A stretch of DNA of 23,675 nt from a virus, in IMG/VR virus record IMGVR_UViG_3300031706_000046, positions 1 through 23,675 of that record, one strand, 5' to 3'. Of the stretch, positions 8,580 through 16,222 are shown piece after piece. Within the stretch, counting starts at the first letter, position 1. Each line of letters opens with the position of its first letter. The notes below the pieces were generated by a model. The model was not told where the DNA came from. It did no database searches and was given only the letters and a program-made list of their open reading frames with translations. The position numbers and the translations under genes were made by a program.

Positions 8580-9689
8580 TTACGCACCTACGTACTTGAT
8601 TGCCAATTCGTCTGTGGAGTCAATGTCCGTGCCCAAGGCATGGAAAGTAACTTCTAGAGAAATAACATCATCAATAGAGTGGGTAGGTACTTCTAAGTGA
8701 CATGAAGGCATATCAAACTCTAATCTAGGTGCTGCGCTTCCGCCAATTTTGAAGTTAAGATCAAAATCATTAGTAACAGTGCTTGTTCCGCCTATAAGGT
8801 TCTCAAACAGATCCATGCTGGAATCAGTAGCATTGCTTAAGTAGCAAGTAAAGCTGCCTGAAATACTACGGGTACCTGTTACATGATCCAACGGAGTATT
8901 AACCACACCAAGAGTTTCTGGCGTTAGGAAAGTCATGTTGTTCGAAATAGTAATGCTTCCGCCTGTTAGTGTAAGAGCATAAGCAGATACACTAGTTGGG
9001 CTTGAAGAGGATGCTACAAGCTCAGTTAAACGGTTGCGGATAAAGTTACTGGTGCTTCCAATTGCTTCATAAATAGTACGAGTAGGGGCGGCAGCTTGTT
9101 CTGTGATTATAGTTCCCATACCAGACCAGTTAATAGTAGTGATACCATCAATATCAAAGTCAATACCTGCTTCGTTTACACAACAGTTTGCAATCTTATA
9201 AGTAATTGCGGACTCACCTGTAGTACCGCCAAGTGTAAAGTAAATATTTGCTTTACCAAGACTTGTTTTATTTGAGTTTGCAAAACTGATGTCTAGGTCA
9301 TCTGTACCAAGAGTGAAGCCTTCGAAAGCTGACCCAGTTTGAATAGCACTACCTACAGTCATACCCCATAAAGCCTCTTCTACTGCGTGGTGGTTTGCTG
9401 CACTATCGGCTGCGCCTGCACCAGACCCTGCTGATATAAAAGGTCGTGCATAAGTAGAAAAGCTCCACTCTGCTGGTGCAAGAGAGTCGTTGAACATCTT
9501 GCGACCGCGTCGGCTGACATTACTGCCTGCTGACATTTCGTTTAAGCTTACTTCTGAGCTGTTAGTTGCTTGTGAGAAAGAAAATCCGTCAAGTACTGGA
9601 ATTTCCCATACTCCTGCTTCTGACCCATCTGCAGCTAGGGGTGCGACAAAAACCTTACTGTCGCGGCTAAAAAACATGTTATCTGCCAT
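8580..9689 (-). CDS. Major tail tube protein
   Basis: A 369-aa protein rich in Ser, Thr, Gly and beta strands, without long helices, the composition of siphophage tube subunits. It follows the tail terminator gene and precedes the chaperones and tape measure, as expected. The N-terminus has 'VLDGFSFSQATNSSEVSLNE'; the late '-RSISGSFTCYLSN-' segment is shared in form with the 304-aa protein downstream. Internal Ala/Gly/Ser-rich parts (about 85-100, 215-235) may be surface loops. A strong AGGAG lies before the ATG at 9689 and an intrinsic terminator follows the gene, both fitting high expression. The 63 bases upstream of the start hold no promoter that I recognise. Confidence 0.8.
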   Translation of the reverse strand: MADNMFFSRDSKVFVAPLAADGSEAGVWEIPVLDGFSFSQATNSSEVSLNEMSAGSNVSRRGRKMFNDSLAPAEWSFSTYARPFISAGSGAGAADSAANHHAVEEALWGMTVGSAIQTGSAFEGFTLGTDDLDISFANSNKTSLGKANIYFTLGGTTGESAITYKIANCCVNEAGIDFDIDGITTINWSGMGTIITEQAAAPTRTIYEAIGSTSNFIRNRLTELVASSSSPTSVSAYALTLTGGSITISNNMTFLTPETLGVVNTPLDHVTGTRSISGSFTCYLSNATDSSMDLFENLIGGTSTVTNDFDLNFKIGGSAAPRLEFDMPSCHLEVPTHSIDDVISLEVTFHALGTDIDSTDELAIKYVGA

Positions 9690-9752
9690 AGTTATTCTCC
9701 TATGTTATCTTGAAAAGGCTAGGACGTGAACTTTTGCTCGTGCCTGCATTTT

Positions 9753-10202
9753 CTAATATCGAACCTCTATAAGCATCTCTCCGACGCCCATGGGTTCAAG
9801 CACACCTTCATCAGTTTCAATACTGACTATTGTGATTTGTTGTGTAAATTGACCGGTATTAGTACGATCAAAATACTCTAATCGAGAGTTTTCTTCTAAA
9901 ACAGTCTCTACGTCTTCCATTAATTCGTCTAGTGCCTCTACTGCGTCCTCTGCTTGCACGTAGCATCTTAATGTAATAGAAAGAAACCTATCTTTATACC
10001 CGCCAGCCTGATACTCTCTTGTCTCAGATCCAGCATTTAAGTGAACTGTAGGAAATTCCTCCACTTCATCCCAAAACTTCAGTCTTGGAGATACATTTTC
10101 ATTTAAATCTGTTAAGTATGCTCCCGACCCGTTTATATCCTTGAGCTTACTAACGATGGCTTGTACAATGCCTAGACGTCTTGTAGTGTATGCTCTGCTC
10201 AT
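9753..10202 (-). CDS. Tail terminator / tail completion protein
   Basis: A 149-aa alpha/beta protein: N-terminal helix ('RRLGIVQAIVSKLKDI'), strands around 'FPTVHLNAGSE', then 'RFLSITLRCYV', a helix ('AVEALDELMEDVETVLE') and a final strand 'GVGEMLIEVRY'. This order is that of lambda gpU-like and related tail terminators, which cap the tube and make the joining face for the head. It lies between the gp10-like neck gene and the tube gene. Its ATG overlaps the upstream stop as TAATG with AGGAG seven bases before it, so it is translationally coupled. The family call is by fold pattern and position only. Confidence 0.65.
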   Translation of the reverse strand: MSRAYTTRRLGIVQAIVSKLKDINGSGAYLTDLNENVSPRLKFWDEVEEFPTVHLNAGSETREYQAGGYKDRFLSITLRCYVQAEDAVEALDELMEDVETVLEENSRLEYFDRTNTGQFTQQITIVSIETDEGVLEPMGVGEMLIEVRY

Positions 10203-11425
10203 TATAATCTCCTGGTATATAGTCTACCGATTGCAGCAGAAGCTGCAATTTCTCTTATAGACTTATCAATTAATCTTCTAGGGTCTCTTTCTACGCTACC
10301 TTGTGCATACCCTGGCTCAAAAGTCTGGTACGGATTTTTCTGATAAGTGTAGCCCACACTAGTAAAGCCTTTATTTGTTGTTGTGATATCTACTGCTTTT
10401 ACACTTCTAGCAAATCTTCCTGTACGCCGGTTAAGAGCTGGGTCTTCCATATTCTGCTCTACAACTGTAGGAAGCCGACTGTTTAACATTGTCAACATCT
10501 TTAAAGGGCTAGATGCGGGACTTTCAGAAGCTTTTTGTCTCTGACGACTCATTCTAGTCGCCCCGACTCCTACCCCTAGTTTAGTTGCACTTAGGCCCTT
10601 GCCTCCTGAACTTGCCTTATTAAGTTTATTTGAGGAAGTTTTACTCTTTATTTTAGTATCTTTTGCAGTTACTTTAACATTTTTATTTTTTAACTTCTTA
10701 AAAGGGTCTACAGTATTTTTACGTATTTTCTTTCTTTTCTTATCATCTATGCTGTCAGATCCTTTTAGCTTTGTTAAGCCTTTCCCTGTATCTATTGAAT
10801 CTTCTAATTTTTTAATGGCTGCTTTTAACTGTTTTTGTAGAGCTTTCTTTGCAGCTTTAACTTCAGCACCTCCGCCTTTGCCTTGCTTGTTCAAGTAGTC
10901 CGACTCAATAGAAATAGTGTGTGAATCTTTCTTATCATCTCTTATAACTTTTATCAGACTTCCTACACCTAAAACATCTTGTAAATCTGAGGAGGTTGCC
11001 TTACTATCAAGTTTTTCACTGTTTGCAATACCATCAAAACTATCTCTTAAAAAACTTTCAAAAATACCTGCACCTTTTTCGTGGCCTGCATTATAGTAAC
11101 GGCCTGCAGCTTCTGCAGTTTTACCACTGGCAGTACGTAAACTTCTGTTTCTTACCCTTCCTGTTTCTGGGTTGACTTCTGTAGTACTTTTTAAATGAGC
11201 CTGCAACTTTTTAAAGAACTTTTTAAGGGCAGGCTGATAAGCTAATTTTACTTTTGAAAATACATCACTAGGGTATATTTTTCTTTTAGATCTACCAAGT
11301 GTAATAACACGTTGAGATCCTACGCTTGAATCGAACTTAAACGATATAGTATTTGTTGTTGACTTATACTTATACTCAGCCTTTGTTGCCATTTTTGAAA
11401 GTTTTTTATCAAGATCTTCTTTCAT
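10202..11425 (-). CDS. HK97 gp10-like neck protein, enlarged
   Basis: A 407-aa basic protein. The last 100 residues carry the recognisable part: '-LNSRLPTVVEQNM-', '-NRRTGRFARSV-', '-GYTYQKNPYQTFEPGY-' and '-RDPRRLIDKSIREIAA-', as in gp10-like or head-tail joining proteins of HK97-type phages. The usual family length is nearer 120-170 aa, so about 300 residues are extra. These begin with a beta-rich stretch ('TISFKFDSSVGSQRVITLG') and continue into a Lys-rich, low-complexity middle (about 190-300). It overlaps the 66-aa gene upstream by 17 bases and the tail terminator downstream by 3 bases. The role at the neck is inferred from the C-terminal domain; the job of the Lys-rich middle is unknown. 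Confidence 0.6.
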   Translation of the reverse strand: MKEDLDKKLSKMATKAEYKYKSTTNTISFKFDSSVGSQRVITLGRSKRKIYPSDVFSKVKLAYQPALKKFFKKLQAHLKSTTEVNPETGRVRNRSLRTASGKTAEAAGRYYNAGHEKGAGIFESFLRDSFDGIANSEKLDSKATSSDLQDVLGVGSLIKVIRDDKKDSHTISIESDYLNKQGKGGGAEVKAAKKALQKQLKAAIKKLEDSIDTGKGLTKLKGSDSIDDKKRKKIRKNTVDPFKKLKNKNVKVTAKDTKIKSKTSSNKLNKASSGGKGLSATKLGVGVGATRMSRQRQKASESPASSPLKMLTMLNSRLPTVVEQNMEDPALNRRTGRFARSVKAVDITTTNKGFTSVGYTYQKNPYQTFEPGYAQGSVERDPRRLIDKSIREIAASAAIGRLYTRRL

Positions 11426-11609
11426 TTCTTTTGACAGTCTTTTTAGACTCTAACTGTATTTTTGTTTGTTTAGCCATTTCCAAAGAACTGAACTTAAAAA
11501 CATGTACTCTCTTATTTCCAACAAGATCTCTGTAGAGATTAGTGCCACCCTGACTCTGTAAAGTACTATTTAACTTATTACAAAATGCTAGTACGGATTG
11601 CTTACTCAT
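11409..11609 (-). CDS. Small unknown protein in the head-tail joining region
   Basis: A 66-aa basic protein that I do not recognise. It is mainly helical, with a central beta-like stretch 'NKRVHVFKFSSLEMAKQTK' and a charged C-terminus rich in Lys and Arg. Its ATG overlaps the stop of the connector gene (TAATG), and its end overlaps the start of the neck gene by 17 bases, so it is a true member of the operon and not a chance frame. In HK97-type phages this position is often filled by a head-closure (stopper) protein, but those are usually longer than 100 aa, so I do not assign that role. Confidence 0.55.
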   Translation of the reverse strand: MSKQSVLAFCNKLNSTLQSQGGTNLYRDLVGNKRVHVFKFSSLEMAKQTKIQLESKKTVKRNERRS

Positions 11610-12193
11610 TAAAAGTTCTTATAAAGATCCAAGACTCTTTTAATATGGTCTGGGAACGCTACGTTATTACGTTGGCTAGAAGAAGTATTGTTTTGTATAC
11701 TTGCGCCCTGCATAGTTTGACGGGCTTTGTGCTCGTCTTTCATATAGTATGTAATTAAATCAATAACTGCTAGTTGTAAGTCTGCGGGGCACTCTTGGTA
11801 TCCTGCTTTATATGTAATCTTTACGGCAGCAGGGCCTGTAGGCCAAGACTTACCAATACCGCTTGTATTAACGCGATAGATACTATCAGTAGAGCTATCT
11901 GCATAGTACTCTGTAGAGGGCACAGTAGTATAACTAGCACTAAAAGTTTCTCTTTCCTGTACTGATACTATAGTCACAATAGGGGTCTCTGTCAGTTGTA
12001 CTAGGCTAGTAGCCCAACTAACTGTGAAGTCTTCTACTTTATTTTCAGTGTAGTGGTCTACTAAGGTAGTTCCACAATAAGTTTTTACTAATGCACTCAC
12101 GGCCGAAATCAAAGAATTGATCCGAGAATCTTCTTTTGTACTTTGGATATTCTCCGAAGTTTTGTATTCTTCAAGTGTAATCAAGTTTGCCAT
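11609..12193 (-). CDS. Head-tail connector (HK97 gp6-like adaptor)
   Basis: A 194-aa protein immediately after the capsid gene. It begins 'ITLEEYKTSENIQSTKEDSR' followed by a helix, the classic start of gp6-like adaptors ('lItLeElK.. D..i..li..a...i..y'), continues with strands around 'VQLTETPIVTIVSV', and has 'AVKITYKAGYQECPADLQLA' followed by a helix ('VIDLITYYM'), again typical. Twelve copies would sit under the portal and join it to the tail. The Shine-Dalgarno site is weak (GGA, about 7 bases before the ATG), and a terminator lies between this gene and the capsid gene, so expression is probably lower than that of the capsid. Confidence 0.8.
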   Translation of the reverse strand: MANLITLEEYKTSENIQSTKEDSRINSLISAVSALVKTYCGTTLVDHYTENKVEDFTVSWATSLVQLTETPIVTIVSVQERETFSASYTTVPSTEYYADSSTDSIYRVNTSGIGKSWPTGPAAVKITYKAGYQECPADLQLAVIDLITYYMKDEHKARQTMQGASIQNNTSSSQRNNVAFPDHIKRVLDLYKNF

Positions 12194-12208
12194 TTATAAG
12201 TCCATTAG

Positions 12209-12236
12209 TAAAAACTTAGGGGAGATAAACTCCCCT
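12209..12236 (-). terminator. Intrinsic terminator after the capsid gene
   Basis: On the minus strand AGGGGAG and CTCCCCT form a 7-bp stem (12218-12236) around a 5-base TTTAT loop, followed by AAGTTTTTA. The U-run is short (five T), so partial termination is likely. It lies between the capsid stop (12258) and the connector start (12193) and would reduce transcription into the connector and tail genes. Confidence 0.75.
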
Positions 12237-12257
12237 TCGTTTCTAATCTTTTGTAGA

Positions 12258-14267
12258 TTAAGCGTCAGTACGAATCAACTTAACAACCGATACATCGGTA
12301 GTGCCGTTGTTAGCACGCAACTGGTTGAAGCCGAGTGACTGGCTAGCAACAATTACGTTACGCTGGTTCATTACTTCGTAATCCTGCTCTACAGATACAC
12401 CGCGGAGACGTGGGATGACGTGGTTACGAACGTTAACACAGTAGCCTACAGAAGCAGTGTTGGCTTCAGTTTCGAGCTGGTCAGATACAACAACTGGAGT
12501 GCCATAGATAGCGCCGACCATGCCGGTGATCTTAGTAGCAATATCAGAACCTACGTCAGTAATGTCAGCAAAAGCTGGATCAGCAAGCAGATCATAATAA
12601 CGAGCCTGAGATACGACATAAACGAGGTCAGAAGGCATCATGCCATACTTACCCATCAACTTACGACCAGCAAGGAACTCAGCAGCAGTAACTGCAACAT
12701 CAGCACTACCAGTAGAGTTAAGAACAGCAACGCTGTTAGAACCTGCAAGAGCTTCCAAGCCGTTAAAGCCTTCGTCGCCACCAGAGGTACCGTTGATAAT
12801 TGCGTTGTCTACGGCACGAGCGTGGGCGCGAGCAACAGAGTCAACCAACATAGGCATTAAGTTAACGAGCACTTCTTCATCAACATTGTTGTCCATGAAA
12901 GTAGTAGAAACCAGACGGTTAGCTTTCAGAATTACCTGAGCAGCGTTATACTGGTTACCAGTTACCTGAGGACGGTTAGTCAAGTTACCGGCGGCAGCAG
13001 TGTTTGAGCCCCAAGTAGCTGGAAGTGCGTCGGTCTGAATTGGCAGTACTTGAGTTTGTGAGTTAATAGTAATCTCACGGAAAGCCTGGGCCAACTTCAG
13101 TTCTTGCATGATTTCTTTCTCGATTTGAGTAGAAACGCCTTGAGCGATGTCACCAGCATTAGCTGCATAGTTTACGCCTGCTTTTTCAAACAAGTCCTGA
13201 GAGTAAGAAGTATCCCAGCCTTTGCCAGTCATTACGCCTAGCATGTGGCCAGTCATAAACTCTTTAGCAAACTTAGAAATGTCGCCTTTGCCTTCTGAAC
13301 GGTCGCCGAAGCTTTTCTTGCTGTTCTGCATAGCAGTGATTTCAGCAGACTTTTCTTCGAGGTCTTTGCCGTACTTAGCAATAACTTCGTCGAACTTAGC
13401 ATCTTTTTCGTTAAGCTGCTTCTGTACGTCAGCCATAAGAGCTTCTACGCCAGTTTGTACGCCAGTCTTGACGCGGATGTTTTCGGCTTCTAGAGCCTGA
13501 GCTTTTTCAACTTCTGCTTCGGCGGATGCCTTGGCTACTGCGTCGTCAGCTGCTTTTTGCTCGGCTTGCTTCATTGCGATTTTAGCAGCTGTATCTTCAG
13601 CTACTTTCTTTGCAAAAGCTTCCAAGTCGATGTTTTGATTGTCCATTTTGATCTCCTGATCTGCGGAAATAAGTTCCGCGCTTTTAGGTGTGTTGTCACT
13701 AGCTATATTTGAAGAAGTATCTTCGTCCTTAGCCAGAGACTGACCTGCTAGATCTACACGATTAGTGAAAGTTTTTTTGAATTCTTCGTACTCTTTATCA
13801 GAGTCAAAAGACTTCGCGAGCGAAAAAGTAGCTGACTGATTACAAGGTACGGAAACAACCGATACCTCAAATAGCTCAGCGTCCTTAATCATAAGTCCGT
13901 CGGTTTCCTTAATGTAATCAGCATCCTTGACTCGGAAACCTACGGAAAAGGCCCCAAGAACACCGTCTTTTACTAGCTCTGCAACATTAGCAGGTGCTGA
14001 CTTGCTAATCTTACATTCTAATTCCAAACCATCAGGGCCAGCTTTTAGACCTGTAGCTCGACCAATTGGCTTGTCATAGTCATGATTAAACAAGATAATT
14101 GGATTCTTTTCAAAGTTCTTTAGTCCACCTTTTTGCCAAGCTTCTACTGAGATGGAATCACCCGCGCGATCAAAATCAGCTGTACTTGCAAACCCTCGAA
14201 TCATTACAGAACCATCGTCCTGTGCCTGAGTCTTGAAGGTAGACGTAAGATTAAAGATTTTATTCAT
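12258..14267 (-). CDS. Prohead protease / major capsid protein fusion (HK97 type)
   Basis: A single 669-aa frame. Residues 1 to about 160 are an S78-type prohead protease: catalytic candidates His62 ('ILFNHD'), Ser108 ('GAFSVGF') and Glu134 ('LFEVSVVSVP'). Residues 208 to about 320 are a Lys/Ala/Glu-rich coiled coil like the HK97 delta (scaffolding) domain, and from about 330 to the end an HK97-fold capsid protein with 'LANRLVSTT'-like and 'GLEALAGSN' segments and a C-terminal 'VVKLIRTD'. The protease would cut itself and the delta domain away during maturation. The ATG at 14267 has AAGGA eight bases upstream. A second start with an excellent ribosome site lies at residue 208 (ATG at 13646), so free capsid precursor (462 aa) is probably made too. 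A terminator follows. Confidence 0.92.
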   Translation of the reverse strand: MNKIFNLTSTFKTQAQDDGSVMIRGFASTADFDRAGDSISVEAWQKGGLKNFEKNPIILFNHDYDKPIGRATGLKAGPDGLELECKISKSAPANVAELVKDGVLGAFSVGFRVKDADYIKETDGLMIKDAELFEVSVVSVPCNQSATFSLAKSFDSDKEYEEFKKTFTNRVDLAGQSLAKDEDTSSNIASDNTPKSAELISADQEIKMDNQNIDLEAFAKKVAEDTAAKIAMKQAEQKAADDAVAKASAEAEVEKAQALEAENIRVKTGVQTGVEALMADVQKQLNEKDAKFDEVIAKYGKDLEEKSAEITAMQNSKKSFGDRSEGKGDISKFAKEFMTGHMLGVMTGKGWDTSYSQDLFEKAGVNYAANAGDIAQGVSTQIEKEIMQELKLAQAFREITINSQTQVLPIQTDALPATWGSNTAAAGNLTNRPQVTGNQYNAAQVILKANRLVSTTFMDNNVDEEVLVNLMPMLVDSVARAHARAVDNAIINGTSGGDEGFNGLEALAGSNSVAVLNSTGSADVAVTAAEFLAGRKLMGKYGMMPSDLVYVVSQARYYDLLADPAFADITDVGSDIATKITGMVGAIYGTPVVVSDQLETEANTASVGYCVNVRNHVIPRLRGVSVEQDYEVMNQRNVIVASQSLGFNQLRANNGTTDVSVVKLIRTDA
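13644..13657 (-). promoter_or_regulatory. Internal ribosome binding site and start for the capsid part
   Basis: AGGAG at 13653-13657, six bases, then ATG at 13644-13646, in frame with the protease-capsid fusion at residue 208. This spacing is ideal, and the start falls exactly at the border between the protease tail and the delta-like coiled coil. It would give capsid precursor without protease, in excess over the fusion. Confidence 0.75.
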
Positions 14268-14270
14268 ATC

Positions 14271-14585
14271 TTAATCCTTTTTTACTGCTGGTTTAATAGC
14301 AGGCTTGACCGCTGCCTTAGGTGCAGGCTTTGGTGCTTTGGGTGTAACAGGTTTTGGCTCTGGCTTAGGCGGTGCCTTGGGCGCTGAGAGCTCAGGATAT
14401 TGAATCCTAAGTGCATGAGTAAGGTACTTCCATGCTTTAAAACTTCTTTTAACAGTTATAACACAGCAGGCGTCTAAGCCTACAATTGCCATATATTCTT
14501 TTTGCTGAATACTTAAAGGCAACTCAAACTCTTTAAAATGTTTGAAAGCTTTCTCTAGTACTGCTTGTCTTTGACGAACTGCCAT
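14271..14585 (-). CDS. Small protein with Pro/Lys/Ala-rich tail, head region
   Basis: A 104-aa basic protein between portal and protease-capsid genes; not recognised as a named family. Residues 1-66 are helical and contain two adjacent Cys ('LDACCVITVKRSF') and aromatic residues; residues 68-104 are an irregular repeat of Pro, Lys and Ala ('APKAPPKPEPKPVTPKAPK'), probably extended and exposed. It is tightly packed in the operon: portal stop, TAAATG, and GGAG within the portal's last codons; its own stop is only one base from the next gene's ATG. A part in capsid assembly or DNA contact is possible from the place and charge, but nothing shows it. Confidence 0.6.
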   Translation of the reverse strand: MAVRQRQAVLEKAFKHFKEFELPLSIQQKEYMAIVGLDACCVITVKRSFKAWKYLTHALRIQYPELSAPKAPPKPEPKPVTPKAPKPAPKAAVKPAIKPAVKKD

Positions 14586-15785
14586 TTATTCTTCTCCTTC
14601 TTGTGAAGGTCTTCCGCCTTCATCTGGGTTAGCTGCGGAACCTGCAATATTTGCTGGGATCCTGATTTCCTCTGTACCATCTATAGGCTCGAAACCTAAA
14701 CGCTCTCGCGCCTCTGCTGCGGTAATAATGCCTCCATTTACTAGTGAAGTATAGTAGGCAGACGAGTCACGTAACTCAGGCTGCAGAGCAGGGATGTTTG
14801 TAATATCTTCGCTTAACTCGAAACCGAAATATCTTTCCAGTCCATAATTAATTTTTCGAACAATAGGAAGTATAGTCTCAAGATAATATAATCGCATATT
14901 TGGGCGAATGTTAGCATTGTTTCCAGAGTCCATCAAAATTGGAGGGATTCCGAGCGCCTTTAAAATAATCTTTTCGTTCTCTAAGATTGCACTTTGAAAA
15001 TCCAATTCTTTAAAATTAACGTTAGAGATAGAGTCTACTTCGATGCCACCATCTAAGATAAGAGGTCGGCGGCCACCAGCATCTGGGCGGTAGCGTGCTT
15101 GCCAAGAAACCATCATTCGTTCTTTGATCTTCTCGGAAAGTGTATTTGGTGATTTTAGTACTAAACCTGGAACTGCTCCGTTCTTAAAGAAGTTATCCTG
15201 AAATGATCGCATATGCTTCATAAGAACCATAGTACGAAGTGCAGGTTTTAAACGTGGTACGCCTCTATAGATAGAGTGGAAGGAGTTTTCTTTAATGTGA
15301 ATAATTTCATCAGGACTAAAGGTAATATCAAACATTGTAAACTTCTCAATGTAGGTTTCTTTATCTGAGTGAATTTGCACATCAGTGGCAGGTAGATGAT
15401 AGAGGTGAGCTCCATCAAAGTACAAAAAGATATTACCATCAATAAGTAAGTCAATAATGAGGTTACGTTTAAAGGTGTTAATATCTTGATAAGGGTTAGG
15501 AGACTTGTTGAGAAGAGTCTCTACCTTGGAACGCTTAATACCGGGAACAACGCCTCGAAAAGCATTATTTTTAGATACTAGAGTATGAATCTCAGCTACG
15601 TCATCGACAATCATATTTACGCCGCGATTAACGATCTCTAAGTCTTCATAGGCTCTTTCGTAGCTAAACGTAGGCTCTCTTGAAGACTCGACGCCGTGAC
15701 CACCATTACCAATATGTATTTGGGCAGGGTTCAGCTTTTCTTCAACGTCTACGGTTTTCTTTTCAAAAGGGTTATACCAAGCCAT
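14586..15785 (-). CDS. Portal protein, HK97 family
   Basis: A 399-aa HK97-type portal, close to the usual family length. Seen segments: 'IDLLIDGNIFLYF' (wing strands), 'PDEIIHIKENS' and 'YRGVPRLKPALRTMVLM' before a helix, 'NFFKNGAVPGLVLKS', then 'ILENEKIILKALGIPPILM' and a long helix, followed by 'NGGIITAAEARERLGFEPI', typical of the portal C-terminus. The last 20 residues are Gly/Glu/Pro-rich and probably disordered. Twelve copies form the DNA entry ring and bind terminase. Its start overlaps the HNH gene's end by 14 bases. Confidence 0.92.
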   Translation of the reverse strand: MAWYNPFEKKTVDVEEKLNPAQIHIGNGGHGVESSREPTFSYERAYEDLEIVNRGVNMIVDDVAEIHTLVSKNNAFRGVVPGIKRSKVETLLNKSPNPYQDINTFKRNLIIDLLIDGNIFLYFDGAHLYHLPATDVQIHSDKETYIEKFTMFDITFSPDEIIHIKENSFHSIYRGVPRLKPALRTMVLMKHMRSFQDNFFKNGAVPGLVLKSPNTLSEKIKERMMVSWQARYRPDAGGRRPLILDGGIEVDSISNVNFKELDFQSAILENEKIILKALGIPPILMDSGNNANIRPNMRLYYLETILPIVRKINYGLERYFGFELSEDITNIPALQPELRDSSAYYTSLVNGGIITAAEARERLGFEPIDGTEEIRIPANIAGSAANPDEGGRPSQEGEE

Positions 15786-16137
15786 GTTTTTCTCTTTGAA
15801 TCTCTACCCAGCGCATTTGTTTCTTTGCAGTTCCTAGCGCAGGATCTTTGCCGTAAATTGAGTGGAGCTTTAAATGATGAGTATGACATAAAGTAACTGT
15901 GTAGTCATATAGCTCAGCATGATGCTCTTCTATAAAGTCATCCCGAAGTGCTTGAATATAATCAGGATTATGTTTGTTCTTTAGTAACCATTGATTTAAC
16001 AAAGGTGTCAAACTGTAAAAGTGGTGAAAATCGAGCTGCTCTGTCTCATCGCAAATCTCGCAAGCCGAACCTTTATTATACTTAGACTTTGCCTTATCTC
16101 GTACATATTTTACTACATCGCGTTTTAACTGAGGCAT
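15772..16137 (-). CDS. HNH endonuclease
   Basis: A 121-aa protein with a zinc-bound HNH motif: Cys26 and Cys29 ('ACEICD'), His38/His39 ('LDFHHFYSL'), and 'TLCHTHHLKLHSIYG' with Cys84, His87/88 and His92. HNH proteins encoded beside the terminase often take part in DNA cutting during packaging, as in HK97 gp74; this is the likely role here rather than a homing nuclease, since the gene is in tight operon order, overlaps the portal gene by 14 bases and is not inserted in another gene. Transcription starts at its own promoter P3, and GGAACC lies about 11 bases before the ATG. Confidence 0.85.
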   Translation of the reverse strand: MPQLKRDVVKYVRDKAKSKYNKGSACEICDETEQLDFHHFYSLTPLLNQWLLKNKHNPDYIQALRDDFIEEHHAELYDYTVTLCHTHHLKLHSIYGKDPALGTAKKQMRWVEIQREKHGLV

Positions 16138-16170
16138 TTTAGTTCTGGTTCCTGATTTTTCATTGATAGA

Positions 16171-16199
16171 ATTATATCGGCTTTAGGGTGACTTGTCAA
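16171..16199 (-). promoter_or_regulatory. Promoter P3, sigma70 type
   Basis: Minus strand TTGACA (16194-16199), 17 bases, TATAAT (16171-16176): a perfect consensus, with an A/T-rich tract upstream. Predicted start near 16164, giving a leader of about 27 bases before the HNH ATG. It lies in the 85-base gap after the large terminase and would drive HNH, portal and head genes. Confidence 0.88.
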
Positions 16200-16222
16200 T
16201 AACTATTTTTGGCTAGGTATCG

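Noticed and set aside
9490-9729. Plus-strand 79-codon frame reaching into the gap before the tube gene
   Set aside because: Mostly antisense to the tube gene; no ribosome site or promoter in that direction.
15248-15454. Minus-strand 68-codon frame inside the portal gene
   Set aside because: Wholly inside the portal in another frame, with no ribosome site and unlikely composition.
16125-16163. 12-codon frame (ATG at 16163) starting at the P3 transcription start
   Set aside because: Too short, overlaps the HNH start, and no evidence of a leader-peptide function.
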